Positions 33,601 to 42,041 of a stretch of 64,000 nt of DNA are shown in pieces. The DNA is taken from assembly GCA_020636215.1 (NCBI GenBank), contig JACJYG010000015.1, forward strand, positions 47,611 through 111,610, in the 5' to 3' direction. The translations under genes were made by a program, and so were the position numbers. Position 1 is the first letter of the stretch. Each line of letters opens with the position of its first letter. The notes beneath the pieces are model-generated. The model was not told the DNA's origin and did not search any database. It saw only the letters and a list, made by a program, of their open reading frames with translations. The stretch comes from Lewinellaceae bacterium. Lineage in GTDB: Bacteria > Bacteroidota > Bacteroidia > Chitinophagales > Saprospiraceae.

Positions 33601-34244
33601 GTATAGAGAACATAGAGCTGCCCCTTAATAAACAGCAGATTGCACTCTCTTTCTGGATGCGAATAGAAGAATTGAAATTTCCTGAGAATGTTCCTTCTCC
33701 AACTACTCTTGGAATTGTCCAGGGTAGAATTTCCACTATTGAGGGAGACTTTCCTGTCTTGGACATCATGCTGGAAAAAAATAAAATCGCATTTAGATGT
33801 TGTGCAAATGATTTGTTGTACAGCCCGATTGATTGGCAAGCATATATGGGGAAATGGGTGCATTGGGTATTCCTGAAGGATTTTACCAAGGGTGAAATGG
33901 CGATTTATTTGGATGGCGAACTTTTACTCTCAGCAGAAGGAAAAAATGCTCTGGCTGAATTCCCGATTAGCTTCCTTGCTTTTGGTAGGATTCAAAGTTC
34001 TAATGTCCGCTTATCCGGAACATTCGCTGATATTCGGGCATGGAGAGGTGATTTTGAGATCACCGAAGTGTGTGAAAATAGATGGATCCGCTTGGCCGGA
34101 ACAGAACCTGGACTTTATGCTTACTGGAAACTTGATGAAGGAATAGGTAACGTAGCTAAGGATAGTGTAGTACACGAGGATGAAAATAATGAAACGGCTA
34201 CCAATAAGTACCCGGGAGAGATTCACGGGTGCGATTGGGTGTAA
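30666..34244 (+). CDS. Large eCIS baseplate protein with LamG-like C-terminus (Pvc12-like)
   Basis: The product is 1192 residues. The N-terminal 250 (GNWTDLNLHDPGITILEHLA, YAISDLTYRLGFKMEDLLAE, LPGKPVTIRDYRKLLIDLPG) are the gp7/J-like Pvc12 opening. The middle includes RYFSITHDFPQNYGIGPNGL and LKAYLALFEQLLANYFSQLD. The last 230 residues form a LamG/concanavalin-like beta-sandwich (LSFWMRIEELKFPENVPSPT, GKWVHWVFLKDFTKGEMAIY, LDGELLLSAEGK, YWKLDEGIG) that could bind glycans or be an outward-facing decoration. It starts 7 bases after the second fibre gene. Confidence 0.85.
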   Translation: MKDQYSTIISLDLKNGQGLYGKGNWTDLNLHDPGITILEHLAYAISDLTYRLGFKMEDLLAENGRKNLKPFFTASEILPGKPVTIRDYRKLLIDLPGVKNAWLGAVPLATSEITYNEEYGELWFKLLPDNSDLAHFNGFLQVLIEPDEEEPDADAIANTLHQNRNLCEDFLQPIILPKERIGLRIDVEVDVQSDPTTLEANIWDSLANWVSPSIRFYTLAEMLAKGYRPDEIFQGSLLANGFIDNEELVKHKKRTSLRCSDLLHLLMDMPEVKVVREILMGKPDASELESYDLETADDPLSEDFPEKQYLKLEEKQAPSLGYLHLRMFKKHRKIWDSERKIEPPVEGEEEGQEEEPSSTTDELPVPQGKFRNPGRYFSITHDFPQNYGIGPNGLPAKATEKRKAQAKQLKAYLALFEQLLANYFSQLDNTRKLFALDYAGEEIYFFQHLAGADGIPGFEELLVDSNDSCLRETQETTPADRLTRHLACLEKGNDQLINKEDRQNRRLDHLLARFAEQYPDLDLLIGDSRCKDNRINLLKQKRKLLLSYPKISAGRGQGFNYTHKEDIGTTDNYSGLEKRLGLLLGIERGRPAVAQNLIIDVYGRPEGQPVKYYFQIRSRTSRKALLSSNTAYASSLECHKALAWAIWQLSKGEGIEIMPTGEETPRYYFQVFNPDGEKVGRRIEYFASEEIVQEVVDDVIDQIQTAFGRDAFYLLEHLLIRPDTSKQEQPSIYQPAWMTFIHSMTAYYKEPVDDPDSSIKKLWCVSPEHMLQKGNRIKVLKPEKYAGSYSVQEVEADRFAVLIKEESSPGPILPGPILPGHFSPGQPGAGGAIQIGTVNPGKGTSLNDLAFGGRNLNRILSDVGKWIQLDKAYHDPWSFQLSLIFPGWQEKFRGANMRSLVEEMVQEETPAHITPYVYWIEKEGQMVGFLAHYFSWREKITNDLVAATEAEWLNEFLGISKKQEIIHGLMSRRSGDHFSIENIELPLNKQQIALSFWMRIEELKFPENVPSPTTLGIVQGRISTIEGDFPVLDIMLEKNKIAFRCCANDLLYSPIDWQAYMGKWVHWVFLKDFTKGEMAIYLDGELLLSAEGKNALAEFPISFLAFGRIQSSNVRLSGTFADIRAWRGDFEITEVCENRWIRLAGTEPGLYAYWKLDEGIGNVAKDSVVHEDENNETATNKYPGEIHGCDWV

Positions 34245-34251
34245 AAATTAG

Positions 34252-35760
34252 ATGCGGCCACAAAAACATATCATCCGGGAACAGCTCATCGAGCTAACCG
34301 TCTCAAACCGGGAAGATGCCTGGGCTTTGCAACAGGAAGCCGGCCGCATCTTCCGTCAACGCATCCTGCCCCTCATCGACCGCTATTGCAGCAAATTGGC
34401 ACCGGATACCCTCATCCGGATCGACACACTCCTACTGGATCTCGGCGAACTGGACCCCAAGCGGCTTGGGCAGGACCTGGAGGAAAAGATGCATCGCCAC
34501 CTGAAATCCGAACTTGCCAAGGTTATCCGGCGACAGGAAAGGACAGATTCTTCGTCGAAAGGTTCCTTCCGTACTGCTTCCCAATTGGAACTCCTTCAGC
34601 ATTTCCTGCACACTGGCGCTTTACCTTGGTGGGCGGACAGTGAAGATCCGGAACTACTGAGCAAAGCGGTCCGGCATTTGTTGACGAGGCAACCAGGGAC
34701 GATTATTCGCCAGGTGCTCGCTCCCATCCGCGAAGAAAAATACCTCAACCGGCTGATCTACCATTTCAGCGACGATCTGCTCCTGGAACTACTGAAGGCC
34801 ATTGATCGGCAGTTCTTTGACTTTGGTAAAAGACTCTATTCGGATTTGATCGCGCTGGTTGCCGTGGTCCCGGCCTGGCGCACGCTTCCGTTCAAGAGGC
34901 TGCGGCGGGAGATCTGGAAGGGGATTTTCTATGCCGTTACGGTCAGTGATGTAGCATCCCGGGAAGAAGTGGTGTTCGATAAATGGGTGGTGCTGCACCT
35001 CGCTTCTCATTTCGGTTTTTCATTGGAACAATGGAAAGTTGTTTTGGCTGATACGAAGAGCGCGAATTGTGTTTCGGAGGAAAATGGCGCCGACGGAGGT
35101 GGAAAAGAGGCCCTTCACAGGCTTCAAAGTTCACTGCCGGAAGCAATTACATTGCTCGGTGGACAAGATGGCGCGATGGGTGTGAAAGAAAGGGAGCGAA
35201 TGCACTTGTTGGATGAGGAGCCATTCGTCGAAGTAGCTGGCGTAAAGGCCGCCGGAGATACCGACGAGCTCTACATCCACAACGCCGGCCTGGTTATCCT
35301 CTGGCCTTTCCTACCCCGTTTTTTTGAGAACCTGGGCCTGATGCAGGATAAAACCTTTGTCGATGCAGCAGCGCCTCATCGGGCGGCCGCCACGTTGCAA
35401 TACCTGGCCAGTGGCCAGGCCGATCCTCCTGAGTACCTGCTCCCTTTAAATAAAATCATCTGCGGCATCGATCTGGAGGACCCATTTGAGGTAGATTTCG
35501 AGCTAGAGGATGCAGAACTGGAGGCCTGCGACAGGTTCCTGGAAGCCGTCATCGCTCATGCCCCCATTCTGCGCAATATGTCGATCGGGGGATTTCGCAA
35601 TACCTTCCTGCAACGGCAGGGTATCCTCAGCTTCGAAGATGGCCATTGGATGTTACGTATAGAGCGGGAAACATATGACCTTGTCCTGGACCGCTTCCCC
35701 TGGAGTTTCAAAATCATCAAACTGCCGTGGATGGACTTTGTGTTGTATGTGGAATGGTAG
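34252..35760 (+). CDS. eCIS tape-measure protein (Pvc14-like)
   Basis: The product is 502 residues. MRPQKHIIREQLIELTVSNR, QRILPLIDRYCSKLAPDTLI and IDTLLLDLGELDPKRLGQDL match the conserved start of contractile-injection-system tape-measure proteins, and the C-terminal HNAGLVILWPFLPRFFENLG, with ILRNMSIGGFRNTFLQRQGI, matches the conserved end. Such proteins sit in the tube lumen during assembly and set its length. It is shorter than the phage tape measures but normal for eCIS. Confidence 0.88.
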   Translation: MRPQKHIIREQLIELTVSNREDAWALQQEAGRIFRQRILPLIDRYCSKLAPDTLIRIDTLLLDLGELDPKRLGQDLEEKMHRHLKSELAKVIRRQERTDSSSKGSFRTASQLELLQHFLHTGALPWWADSEDPELLSKAVRHLLTRQPGTIIRQVLAPIREEKYLNRLIYHFSDDLLLELLKAIDRQFFDFGKRLYSDLIALVAVVPAWRTLPFKRLRREIWKGIFYAVTVSDVASREEVVFDKWVVLHLASHFGFSLEQWKVVLADTKSANCVSEENGADGGGKEALHRLQSSLPEAITLLGGQDGAMGVKERERMHLLDEEPFVEVAGVKAAGDTDELYIHNAGLVILWPFLPRFFENLGLMQDKTFVDAAAPHRAAATLQYLASGQADPPEYLLPLNKIICGIDLEDPFEVDFELEDAELEACDRFLEAVIAHAPILRNMSIGGFRNTFLQRQGILSFEDGHWMLRIERETYDLVLDRFPWSFKIIKLPWMDFVLYVEW

Positions 35761-35775
35761 TACACAAGAAGAACT

Positions 35776-37152
35776 ATGGAAAAGAAAACCATGATAAGAA
35801 CGATCAATCCGGCCTCTGGCATTGCCCCCGTGATCGCGGAGGACCTGGAAAAGGAACTCACCTGGTTCCGGGAAGTCCTCAATGTACGGCTCAACCTGTA
35901 TTTTGGCATTGATACGACATTCGAAGATATCCACGAGGTGATTCCACCGGAACTGGGAGATTCTTCTTACGCCAACTGCATCCGGGAATTCGATTTCGGC
36001 TTTGCAGAAAGAATAGCCCTCATGCTTAGCCAGGCCCCCCACCTGCAGCCGGAACTGCTGGATGTCTTTTTCACCAAGAACGCCACTTTCGACCGGCCTT
36101 TCTCCGAATTTGGCGGCTATACGCACCCACGTCACCCCGGTTTTTTACCGACTGGACAGACCCTGGTATTCATCCTCTCCGGAAAGGAGATTGGCGGAGG
36201 GCTGGAGACCGCCCGGCTTTTTCACGCTGATCACCCTTTTAGTAAATTCCAGATCCTGGAGTTGGATCATGGGAAAGACGCGGGGCCTCCCCTTAGCGGC
36301 GCCCTGAAATTATCGACTGATTACCTGCACTGGTTTACCACCGGACAAGAATACCGGCCTCGTTTCGGGGCCCGTTTTCCCGCTCAGCTCATCGAAACGC
36401 AGCAGGAATGGACGGACCTAGTACTACCCGAACGCACCCTCCGCGAGATCGAGGAGATCGCCGGATGGATCAAACACGGCCCCACGCTGATGAACGACTG
36501 GGGCATGGCCCGTAAGTTGCGCCCCGGCTATCGCTGCCTGTTCTACGGCCCGCCGGGTACTGGCAAGACCATGACCGCCTGCCTGCTGGGTAAAAGTACC
36601 GGCAGGCCGGTTTACAAGGTGGATCTCTCCCTGGTCGTCTCCAAATACATCGGCGAGACGGAAAAGAACCTGGCTCGCATCTTCGACCAGGCCGAATACA
36701 AAGACTGGATCCTCTTCTTCGACGAGGCCGACGCCCTCTTCGGCCGGCGTACCAAGATCCGCGACGCTCACGACCGTTACGCCAACCAGGAAGTTTCATT
36801 TCTGCTCCAGCGGGTAGAGACCTTCGGTGGCATCGTCATCCTCGCCTCCAACCAGCGCGAAAACCTCGATGATGCTTTTACCCGCCGCTTTGAGTCGATG
36901 ATCCGCTTCCCCATGCCGAAACCGGAGCAGCGGCTGCGTATTTGGCGGCAGGGGTTTTCGCCCAAGGCCCAGCTGGCTGCCGGAGTCGACCTGGATCAAT
37001 TGGCAGCTACCTATGAGCTTTCCGGCGGGGGGATTATGAATGTGGTGCGGTATGCTTCGCTGCGGGCGCTGGAGAATTCGGGGGTGGTTAAAGCTGATGA
37101 TTTGCTGGCGGGGATTAAAAGGGAGTATGGGAAGGAGGGGCGGATGGTGTGA
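35776..37152 (+). CDS. eCIS AAA+ ATPase (Pvc15-like)
   Basis: The product is 458 residues, with an N-terminal domain of about 200 followed by one AAA+ module. Walker A is GPPGTGKT at residues 258-265, Walker B is ILFFDEADALF near 310, and FTRRFESMIRF carries the sensor/arginine finger. It begins 15 bases after the tape-measure stop. In PVC this ATPase is needed for cargo loading or particle assembly. It is the last gene of the + strand block, with the cargo genes converging on it after 25 bases. Confidence 0.93.
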   Translation: MEKKTMIRTINPASGIAPVIAEDLEKELTWFREVLNVRLNLYFGIDTTFEDIHEVIPPELGDSSYANCIREFDFGFAERIALMLSQAPHLQPELLDVFFTKNATFDRPFSEFGGYTHPRHPGFLPTGQTLVFILSGKEIGGGLETARLFHADHPFSKFQILELDHGKDAGPPLSGALKLSTDYLHWFTTGQEYRPRFGARFPAQLIETQQEWTDLVLPERTLREIEEIAGWIKHGPTLMNDWGMARKLRPGYRCLFYGPPGTGKTMTACLLGKSTGRPVYKVDLSLVVSKYIGETEKNLARIFDQAEYKDWILFFDEADALFGRRTKIRDAHDRYANQEVSFLLQRVETFGGIVILASNQRENLDDAFTRRFESMIRFPMPKPEQRLRIWRQGFSPKAQLAAGVDLDQLAATYELSGGGIMNVVRYASLRALENSGVVKADDLLAGIKREYGKEGRMV

Positions 37153-37177
37153 AGCGTATGTATACAAGATATAGGAC

Positions 37178-38800
37178 CTATTTTGCATCTTCGGGTAAGA
37201 AAGGGTAGAAAGGATTAACATGACCTTTCCCCGTTTTCGAAATTTCGAAGTATATTCCCACCGCTGTGCCAAATGAAAAGCCAGGTCCTACTTTCAATCC
37301 AACAAAATTCCAATTTCTATCAAATATTGCACCCAAATTGCCTGAGAACCCATGATAGGATACTGAAAAATTTATCGAAAATGATATACCTGTAAAATCA
37401 TCGATTTTTCCTTTGATAACGGTGACTGATTTTGAAAAAGCTGCTACAGATTCAAGACCAAATTGTTTTCCCTCTCCTTTGAAAGAGAAAACACCTTCTT
37501 TTGACACTGCAAATCCTGATTCAATAGAATTTTTAACTGCAATATCCGCTACTTGTGAAAAGACAATTACGATGGGGAATGAAGTCGAATTTACTATAGC
37601 TTTTGCCATAAGTAACTCAGGTATTAGGGCGGGGTCCAACCCTAAATGGACAAGTTGTTTCCAATCCCAAAGGTTGATTTTATCTAAACTTGTAACCTTG
37701 TGTTTGGGCTTTTTAATTTCAATGGGCTTGGGTGCATTACTTTCAATTATTTCGACTTGTGATTTTGTTTTGTCCTTAATAAAATCTTTTTCTCGAATCC
37801 TAAACATGATACTTGATTCTTTCCAGGTCGCTCCTTTAACAATATCAAAATCTAGATGTAAATATTGTGGAACAGGTGATATTTTAAGAGCTTTATCCCA
37901 AACCGCATTCTTGAAATTATTAGTTGGCCGAGCCCAGCCTTCAATGTCATATTCCCTTCTTCTATATTGGTGTTTAGACCCTAACAAATCAGGCCCCCAG
38001 TGTAAAGGTAAATTCATAAATTCCATATGCCTAAGTATAGCACTATAAACATAGGATTGAAAATGGAGATATTTTTTAGGATCCGCAAATGGCTTGAACA
38101 AAACGATCATATGGTCGCTAGCAACTTCTTCTCTATTCCAACCTCTTTTTTTTCTCCTATATCTTCTTTTTTTAGGGTTTCTTTTTCTCTTGGACTTTGT
38201 ACTTTTCGTCTGAATTGTAGGCTGACCATTTGTTTGTTGAAGTGTATGAGTCAATTCGTGGGCTACTAATTTTTGCTCTTCAAAAGTGTTAAATTTGTTA
38301 TTTAAATGATTGAAATAAATATTCCCTTGATAAGTGAAGGCTTTACTATTCAAAACATTATTAATTTCAATTCCTTGCCTGTTTGTATGTATCCTAACTC
38401 CACTAAAATCTACCCCAAAAGCCTCCTCCATTTGCACCCGAGTATGCTCCGGTAACGGAACCCCACCACCTTTTGAAGCATTGATTTGCTTTTCGACACT
38501 CGCCGGAACCGTTTGAAAACCACTTTCACTGTTCGCCCCGTCCAATGGTGTAATCTGCTTAGCCAAAGGAAAATCCTTCGGATTCCCCCTCACAACCTTA
38601 TCCGCAATGGCATCCGCCTCCCGTTCGTATTGATCATCCTGCTGCCCCATTTTTAACTTTTGCTGAGCCAACTGGCTGTCCGCAAGGGCTATTTCATAAC
38701 ATGGAGGGTACAAAGATTGACTTCTCGATGAAGGATTTTCCTTGTTTTCGGGTTTAGTGATCGTGTTTTCTTCTCGTGTTTTCTTCAAGGACTTTGGCAT
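37178..38800 (-). CDS. DUF4157 eCIS cargo candidate 1
   Basis: The product is 540 residues. The N-terminus is a disordered basic/polar stretch containing PPCYEIALAD at 32-41. A DUF4157 domain follows (EREADAIADKVV, PLPEHTRVQMEEAFGVDFSG, VRIHTN, with HELTH at 181-185). DUF4157 is a known marker of eCIS cargo; its HExxH implies a zinc-protease-like or processing domain. The C-terminal 300 residues (SDHMIVLFKPFADPKKYLHF and a beta-rich, Gly/Phe-rich end) resemble no known toxin. It probably represents a toxin loaded in the tube. It is transcribed toward the ATPase gene. Confidence 0.85.
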   Translation of the reverse strand: MPKSLKKTREENTITKPENKENPSSRSQSLYPPCYEIALADSQLAQQKLKMGQQDDQYEREADAIADKVVRGNPKDFPLAKQITPLDGANSESGFQTVPASVEKQINASKGGGVPLPEHTRVQMEEAFGVDFSGVRIHTNRQGIEINNVLNSKAFTYQGNIYFNHLNNKFNTFEEQKLVAHELTHTLQQTNGQPTIQTKSTKSKRKRNPKKRRYRRKKRGWNREEVASDHMIVLFKPFADPKKYLHFQSYVYSAILRHMEFMNLPLHWGPDLLGSKHQYRRREYDIEGWARPTNNFKNAVWDKALKISPVPQYLHLDFDIVKGATWKESSIMFRIREKDFIKDKTKSQVEIIESNAPKPIEIKKPKHKVTSLDKINLWDWKQLVHLGLDPALIPELLMAKAIVNSTSFPIVIVFSQVADIAVKNSIESGFAVSKEGVFSFKGEGKQFGLESVAAFSKSVTVIKGKIDDFTGISFSINFSVSYHGFSGNLGAIFDRNWNFVGLKVGPGFSFGTAVGIYFEISKTGKGHVNPFYPFLPEDAK

Positions 38801-38828
38801 ATCACTGCTTTTATTGGTCGGTTAAGAA

Positions 38829-39899
38829 TTACTTATATCCTCTTATACCTGCCCTCCAAAACGCTTTATTGGTCATTGTCCTGTCCAGGTATTTCCAGAT
38901 CTCTTTTTTTCTCTTAGAAAGATAGGCTTCTTTTTTATCCTTATCTTTAATAGTAGTACCAACTACATAAGTAGTATGAATCATAGACGAAAAAATCCTC
39001 CAAAATTCCTTATGTTTTTTTAGATGGGTAGGTATGTCATATTTTTGCCATCCACCTTCACAGTAGGATCGACAATTTTTATACTCTTGTTTTATTGCTT
39101 TTATAATTTTTGGATTCGCATTTCTTTTTGCAGCAAGGTCTTCTTCCTCCCACTTATTGCAATCTTCACAGGTCCATGGGCATTCTTCTAAAGAATAGGT
39201 TTCCTTTTCTTCTGATTTTTTCTTCTTCCTTTGAATGCCCCACCTATTTGAAGGTTCTTTTTCATTATTTAATTGATACTTCTCCTGCTGAACAAAGTGT
39301 CCTAACTCATGTCCAAGCAACCATTTTCCTTTGCTTGCTTCTGGTTTATAGTGACTCTTATTAAAAAACAAATCTCGACCTAGAGTAAACGCTTTAGCAC
39401 CTATTTCTTGGTTCATCTGTACAGCCTCCGAACTTGCATGTATTTTTATTCCACTAAAATCCACCCCAAAAGCCTCCTCCATCTGTAACCGAGTATGCTC
39501 CGGCAATGGAACCCCACCACCTTTTGAAGCACTGATTTGCTTTTCGACACTCGCCGGAACTGTTTGAAAACCGCTTTCCCTGCTCACCCCATCCAATGGC
39601 GTAATTTGATTTGCTAAAGGAAAATCCTCCGGATTCCCCCTCACCACCTTTTCCGCAATAGCATCCGCCTCCCGTTCATACTTATCATCCGCCCGGCCCA
39701 TTTTTAGTTTAGCCTGAATAGGCAGTTTCTTTTTTAACTCTTCGTCTTCTTTTTTCTTTCTTCGAATAACCGGCCCATCAGCCAAGCCGACCTCGTAGGC
39801 AGGTGGCGAAAGTACGCGCCCCTTGGAAGTAGGTGCATCCTGAGTCAAACGACTGGCAGTCGCTGTTTCTTCCTGCTGACGTTTTGATGATCTGGGCAT
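38829..39899 (-). CDS. DUF4157 eCIS cargo candidate 2
   Basis: The product is 356 residues. The motif PPAYEVGLAD is at 32-41, the same position as in the 540-residue protein. The DUF4157 domain (DDKYEREADAIAEKVVRGNP, LPEHTRLQMEEAFGVDFSGI, HELGH at 197-201) is very similar to that of candidate 1, showing recent duplication. The C-terminal 120 residues differ (CPWTCEDCNKWEEED, four or more Cys) and probably form a separate small toxin. The gene ends 28 bases before the start of candidate 1, so the two are probably co-transcribed. Confidence 0.83.
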   Translation of the reverse strand: MPRSSKRQQEETATASRLTQDAPTSKGRVLSPPAYEVGLADGPVIRRKKKEDEELKKKLPIQAKLKMGRADDKYEREADAIAEKVVRGNPEDFPLANQITPLDGVSRESGFQTVPASVEKQISASKGGGVPLPEHTRLQMEEAFGVDFSGIKIHASSEAVQMNQEIGAKAFTLGRDLFFNKSHYKPEASKGKWLLGHELGHFVQQEKYQLNNEKEPSNRWGIQRKKKKSEEKETYSLEECPWTCEDCNKWEEEDLAAKRNANPKIIKAIKQEYKNCRSYCEGGWQKYDIPTHLKKHKEFWRIFSSMIHTTYVVGTTIKDKDKKEAYLSKRKKEIWKYLDRTMTNKAFWRAGIRGYK

Positions 39900-39935
39900 G
39901 GTTCTATTTTTTCAGCTTTAGACACCAGTAGCCGT

Positions 39936-40970
39936 CTAAAAACCCACTTTCAGGTATATCCCCATATTCCAGGGGCTTTGGGGAACAGGCCCTGGCTCGT
40001 ACAGATACACATCCATATCCGGCTCCGGGGCTTCTTCTTTCGTCAAAGGGCCCTTTAGGTAACCCCCCCCTTCTAATCCGAAGCCAGATTGCCCCTCTGC
40101 ATATTCCTTGATCTCTTTGAGGCTTTTGAAGATACCTGCTAGTTGTTTGAGCTTCGGCTTGATTTCCTCTATGAACTGCTTTACATTTTCCGGTAGGAAA
40201 TCTGGTCCCTCACTTTCTGCCTTTTTTCCTTCCTTGGTTTCCCAGGCAGATCTCAAATCACTGCCCAATTCAGGTATTCCTTTGCGGACTTCTTTTCCAT
40301 ATTTGTAGAAAAATTTCACTTCAAAATCACTGAAGTCACTTTCTCCCTTAAGGCCAAACCCGCGGTAAGTTATTTGGGCATTAAGCTTTGGCTCCAGATC
40401 CAGGCCTGTTGTCATTTTCAAGTCCTCATATATCGGCGTTTCAATTTTTATTCCTTCCAGGCTAATCTCCAGTGTGCTGCCAAAAATTTTACATTTAGCC
40501 TTTCCTCCAAATAGCTCTTCCAGCCGCGCTTCCAATGCCTCCCTGTTATAAGAGGCTGCCGATTCCAGGAAATGTCCTTGCTCTTTCAGCCACGTATCCA
40601 GTATGTCATCGATTTCGGCGGTATTCAAGGCGGGAATATCTCCTCCTATTTCTGAAAGTAACAACATGTTGAGCTCATATCTGCTTTTGAGCTGATAGAT
40701 GCGGTTGCTATTTCGGTTAAGCCAGGCATAAGCGATGCTCTTTTGTATCACTTTTTGTTTTATTTGCTCTACTCCTCGTTCGGTGATCGTTTCTTTTCTG
40801 GGGCCAAAGGGCTGATTGGATGGCAATTTCTCATCGGCAAGGTCAATCTGATAGGGGCCTGGGGTCCTATATTGACCACCACTTCCAGGTTGGACCCTTT
40901 GATGGCTCTTCTTCGGCCAAGCTTCCTTATTTGATCGTGATCTTATCATTCGGTACTTTTTCAGAAACAC
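39936..40970 (-). CDS. eCIS cargo candidate 3 (no DUF4157)
   Basis: The product is 344 residues. It lacks DUF4157, but PGPYQIDLAD lies at 37-46 (30-39 if the Met at residue 8 is used), which parallels the motif of the two DUF4157 proteins. The rest has a helical part (YELNMLLLSEIGGDIPALNT) and a beta-strand-rich C-terminus (GFGLEGGGYLKGPL; PQSPWNMGIYLKVGF) that ends in an outer-membrane-like aromatic residue. Its place in the cargo block and the shared N-terminus argue for a third effector or its partner. No catalytic motif was recognised. Confidence 0.6.
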   Translation of the reverse strand: MFLKKYRMIRSRSNKEAWPKKSHQRVQPGSGGQYRTPGPYQIDLADEKLPSNQPFGPRKETITERGVEQIKQKVIQKSIAYAWLNRNSNRIYQLKSRYELNMLLLSEIGGDIPALNTAEIDDILDTWLKEQGHFLESAASYNREALEARLEELFGGKAKCKIFGSTLEISLEGIKIETPIYEDLKMTTGLDLEPKLNAQITYRGFGLKGESDFSDFEVKFFYKYGKEVRKGIPELGSDLRSAWETKEGKKAESEGPDFLPENVKQFIEEIKPKLKQLAGIFKSLKEIKEYAEGQSGFGLEGGGYLKGPLTKEEAPEPDMDVYLYEPGPVPQSPWNMGIYLKVGF

Positions 40971-40980
40971 TTAACTTCCC

Positions 40981-42012
40981 TTACCATCTCAGGTCCAGTC
41001 GTTTCGACTTCCCACTTCGTAAATAGACTTCCTTGCGGTAGGTGCCGTACAAATCGTCCCCTTTTCCGGGATAGAGATACCGTAACTTTAGTTCGTACCA
41101 TCCCTCGGGCACGCCGGTAATGATGTACACGCATTCTCCCCGGTCCGGGTCAGTGGTATCTTTGAAAAAACAGTTTTTGCTCATTCCACACAGGATCACT
41201 TCATAGTCGTGGCAGTATGGAAGCCGGACATATCCGTATATACCCGCCTTTTCTTTCGCCCCTTCATTAATCCAGTCAATTTTGCCCGCAGGGGTATCGA
41301 AGTCGCCAACGGCACTGACTTCCTGGGTGATCTCACAATCGTTGTAACCGGCGGCCTGTACCTTAGCCGTAATCCGGGTTTTCATAACGTCATAGCCGTG
41401 GACGGCATACCAGTTGAGTCGAACTTCGCCTTCTTCATTGGTTACCCCACGGATCTCTCGCTGCAATCCCTGTTTTTCAAAGGTTCCTTCTCTGGCCTCC
41501 AGCAAGACGGTTGCGCCCGGCAACTGGTTGCCATATTGATCCATTACCTGAATTGATACTTCGGTGGCGCCGCATTCAGAGAAGTTAGGCCTGTAGGAAA
41601 GGCTGGCCTGTATCTCCTTCTCTTCGGGATGCACGGTTATTTTGCTATAATGCCCGTCCGGTTTGTACCCTTCTTTTCCTCCTGTTACCTTAACGATAAA
41701 AGTTTCTTCTCCATACACAGGAGGCGCCTGCCAGAAAGCGCTAAAAGCACCTTTTTCGTTGGTTTTACCAAGCACCTCACTTTTATTGGAAGAGACAAAC
41801 TCCCCACCGTTTGCTTTCATGGTAATGGAGACTCCGGCAGCTGGTTCTTCCATTTCATTATTAACCTGTACTTTAAAATAGACGTATTCCCCGGAAGCCA
41901 CCTCGGCTTCATCGGCGGTCAACACTACAAATAGCGATTTTTCGTTTTCCTGGGCTATGCTACCCCCCGATGCGAGGAGTACAGCAATCATTATGGTGGT
42001 GATAGTTTTCAT
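40981..42012 (-). CDS. Secreted Ig-like (Big) domain protein
   Basis: The product is 343 residues. It has a signal peptide (MKTITTIMIAVLLASGGSIA, cut near SIA-QE). Two Ig-like modules follow (LTADEAEVASGEYVYFKVQV, AAGVSITMKANGGEFVSSNK; VSIQVMDQYGNQLPGATVLL, LEAREGTFEKQ), as in invasin/intimin-type Big domains. The C-terminal third contains paired Cys (LPYCHDYEVILCGMSKNCFF) and a PEGWYELKLRYLYPGKG strand. It is probably periplasmic or surface exposed. Only 10 bases separate it from cargo 3, so it is probably in the same transcript; its role in injection is unclear. Confidence 0.65.
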   Translation of the reverse strand: MKTITTIMIAVLLASGGSIAQENEKSLFVVLTADEAEVASGEYVYFKVQVNNEMEEPAAGVSITMKANGGEFVSSNKSEVLGKTNEKGAFSAFWQAPPVYGEETFIVKVTGGKEGYKPDGHYSKITVHPEEKEIQASLSYRPNFSECGATEVSIQVMDQYGNQLPGATVLLEAREGTFEKQGLQREIRGVTNEEGEVRLNWYAVHGYDVMKTRITAKVQAAGYNDCEITQEVSAVGDFDTPAGKIDWINEGAKEKAGIYGYVRLPYCHDYEVILCGMSKNCFFKDTTDPDRGECVYIITGVPEGWYELKLRYLYPGKGDDLYGTYRKEVYLRSGKSKRLDLRW

Positions 42013-42041
42013 TTTTTGGGTTTTTTACTCATAAAATCCTA

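Noticed and set aside
37178..38800. Functional zinc protease role for DUF4157 proteins
   Set aside because: HELTH and HELGH fit HExxH, but no third ligand is clear and DUF4157 activity is not established here, so only the cargo role is stated.
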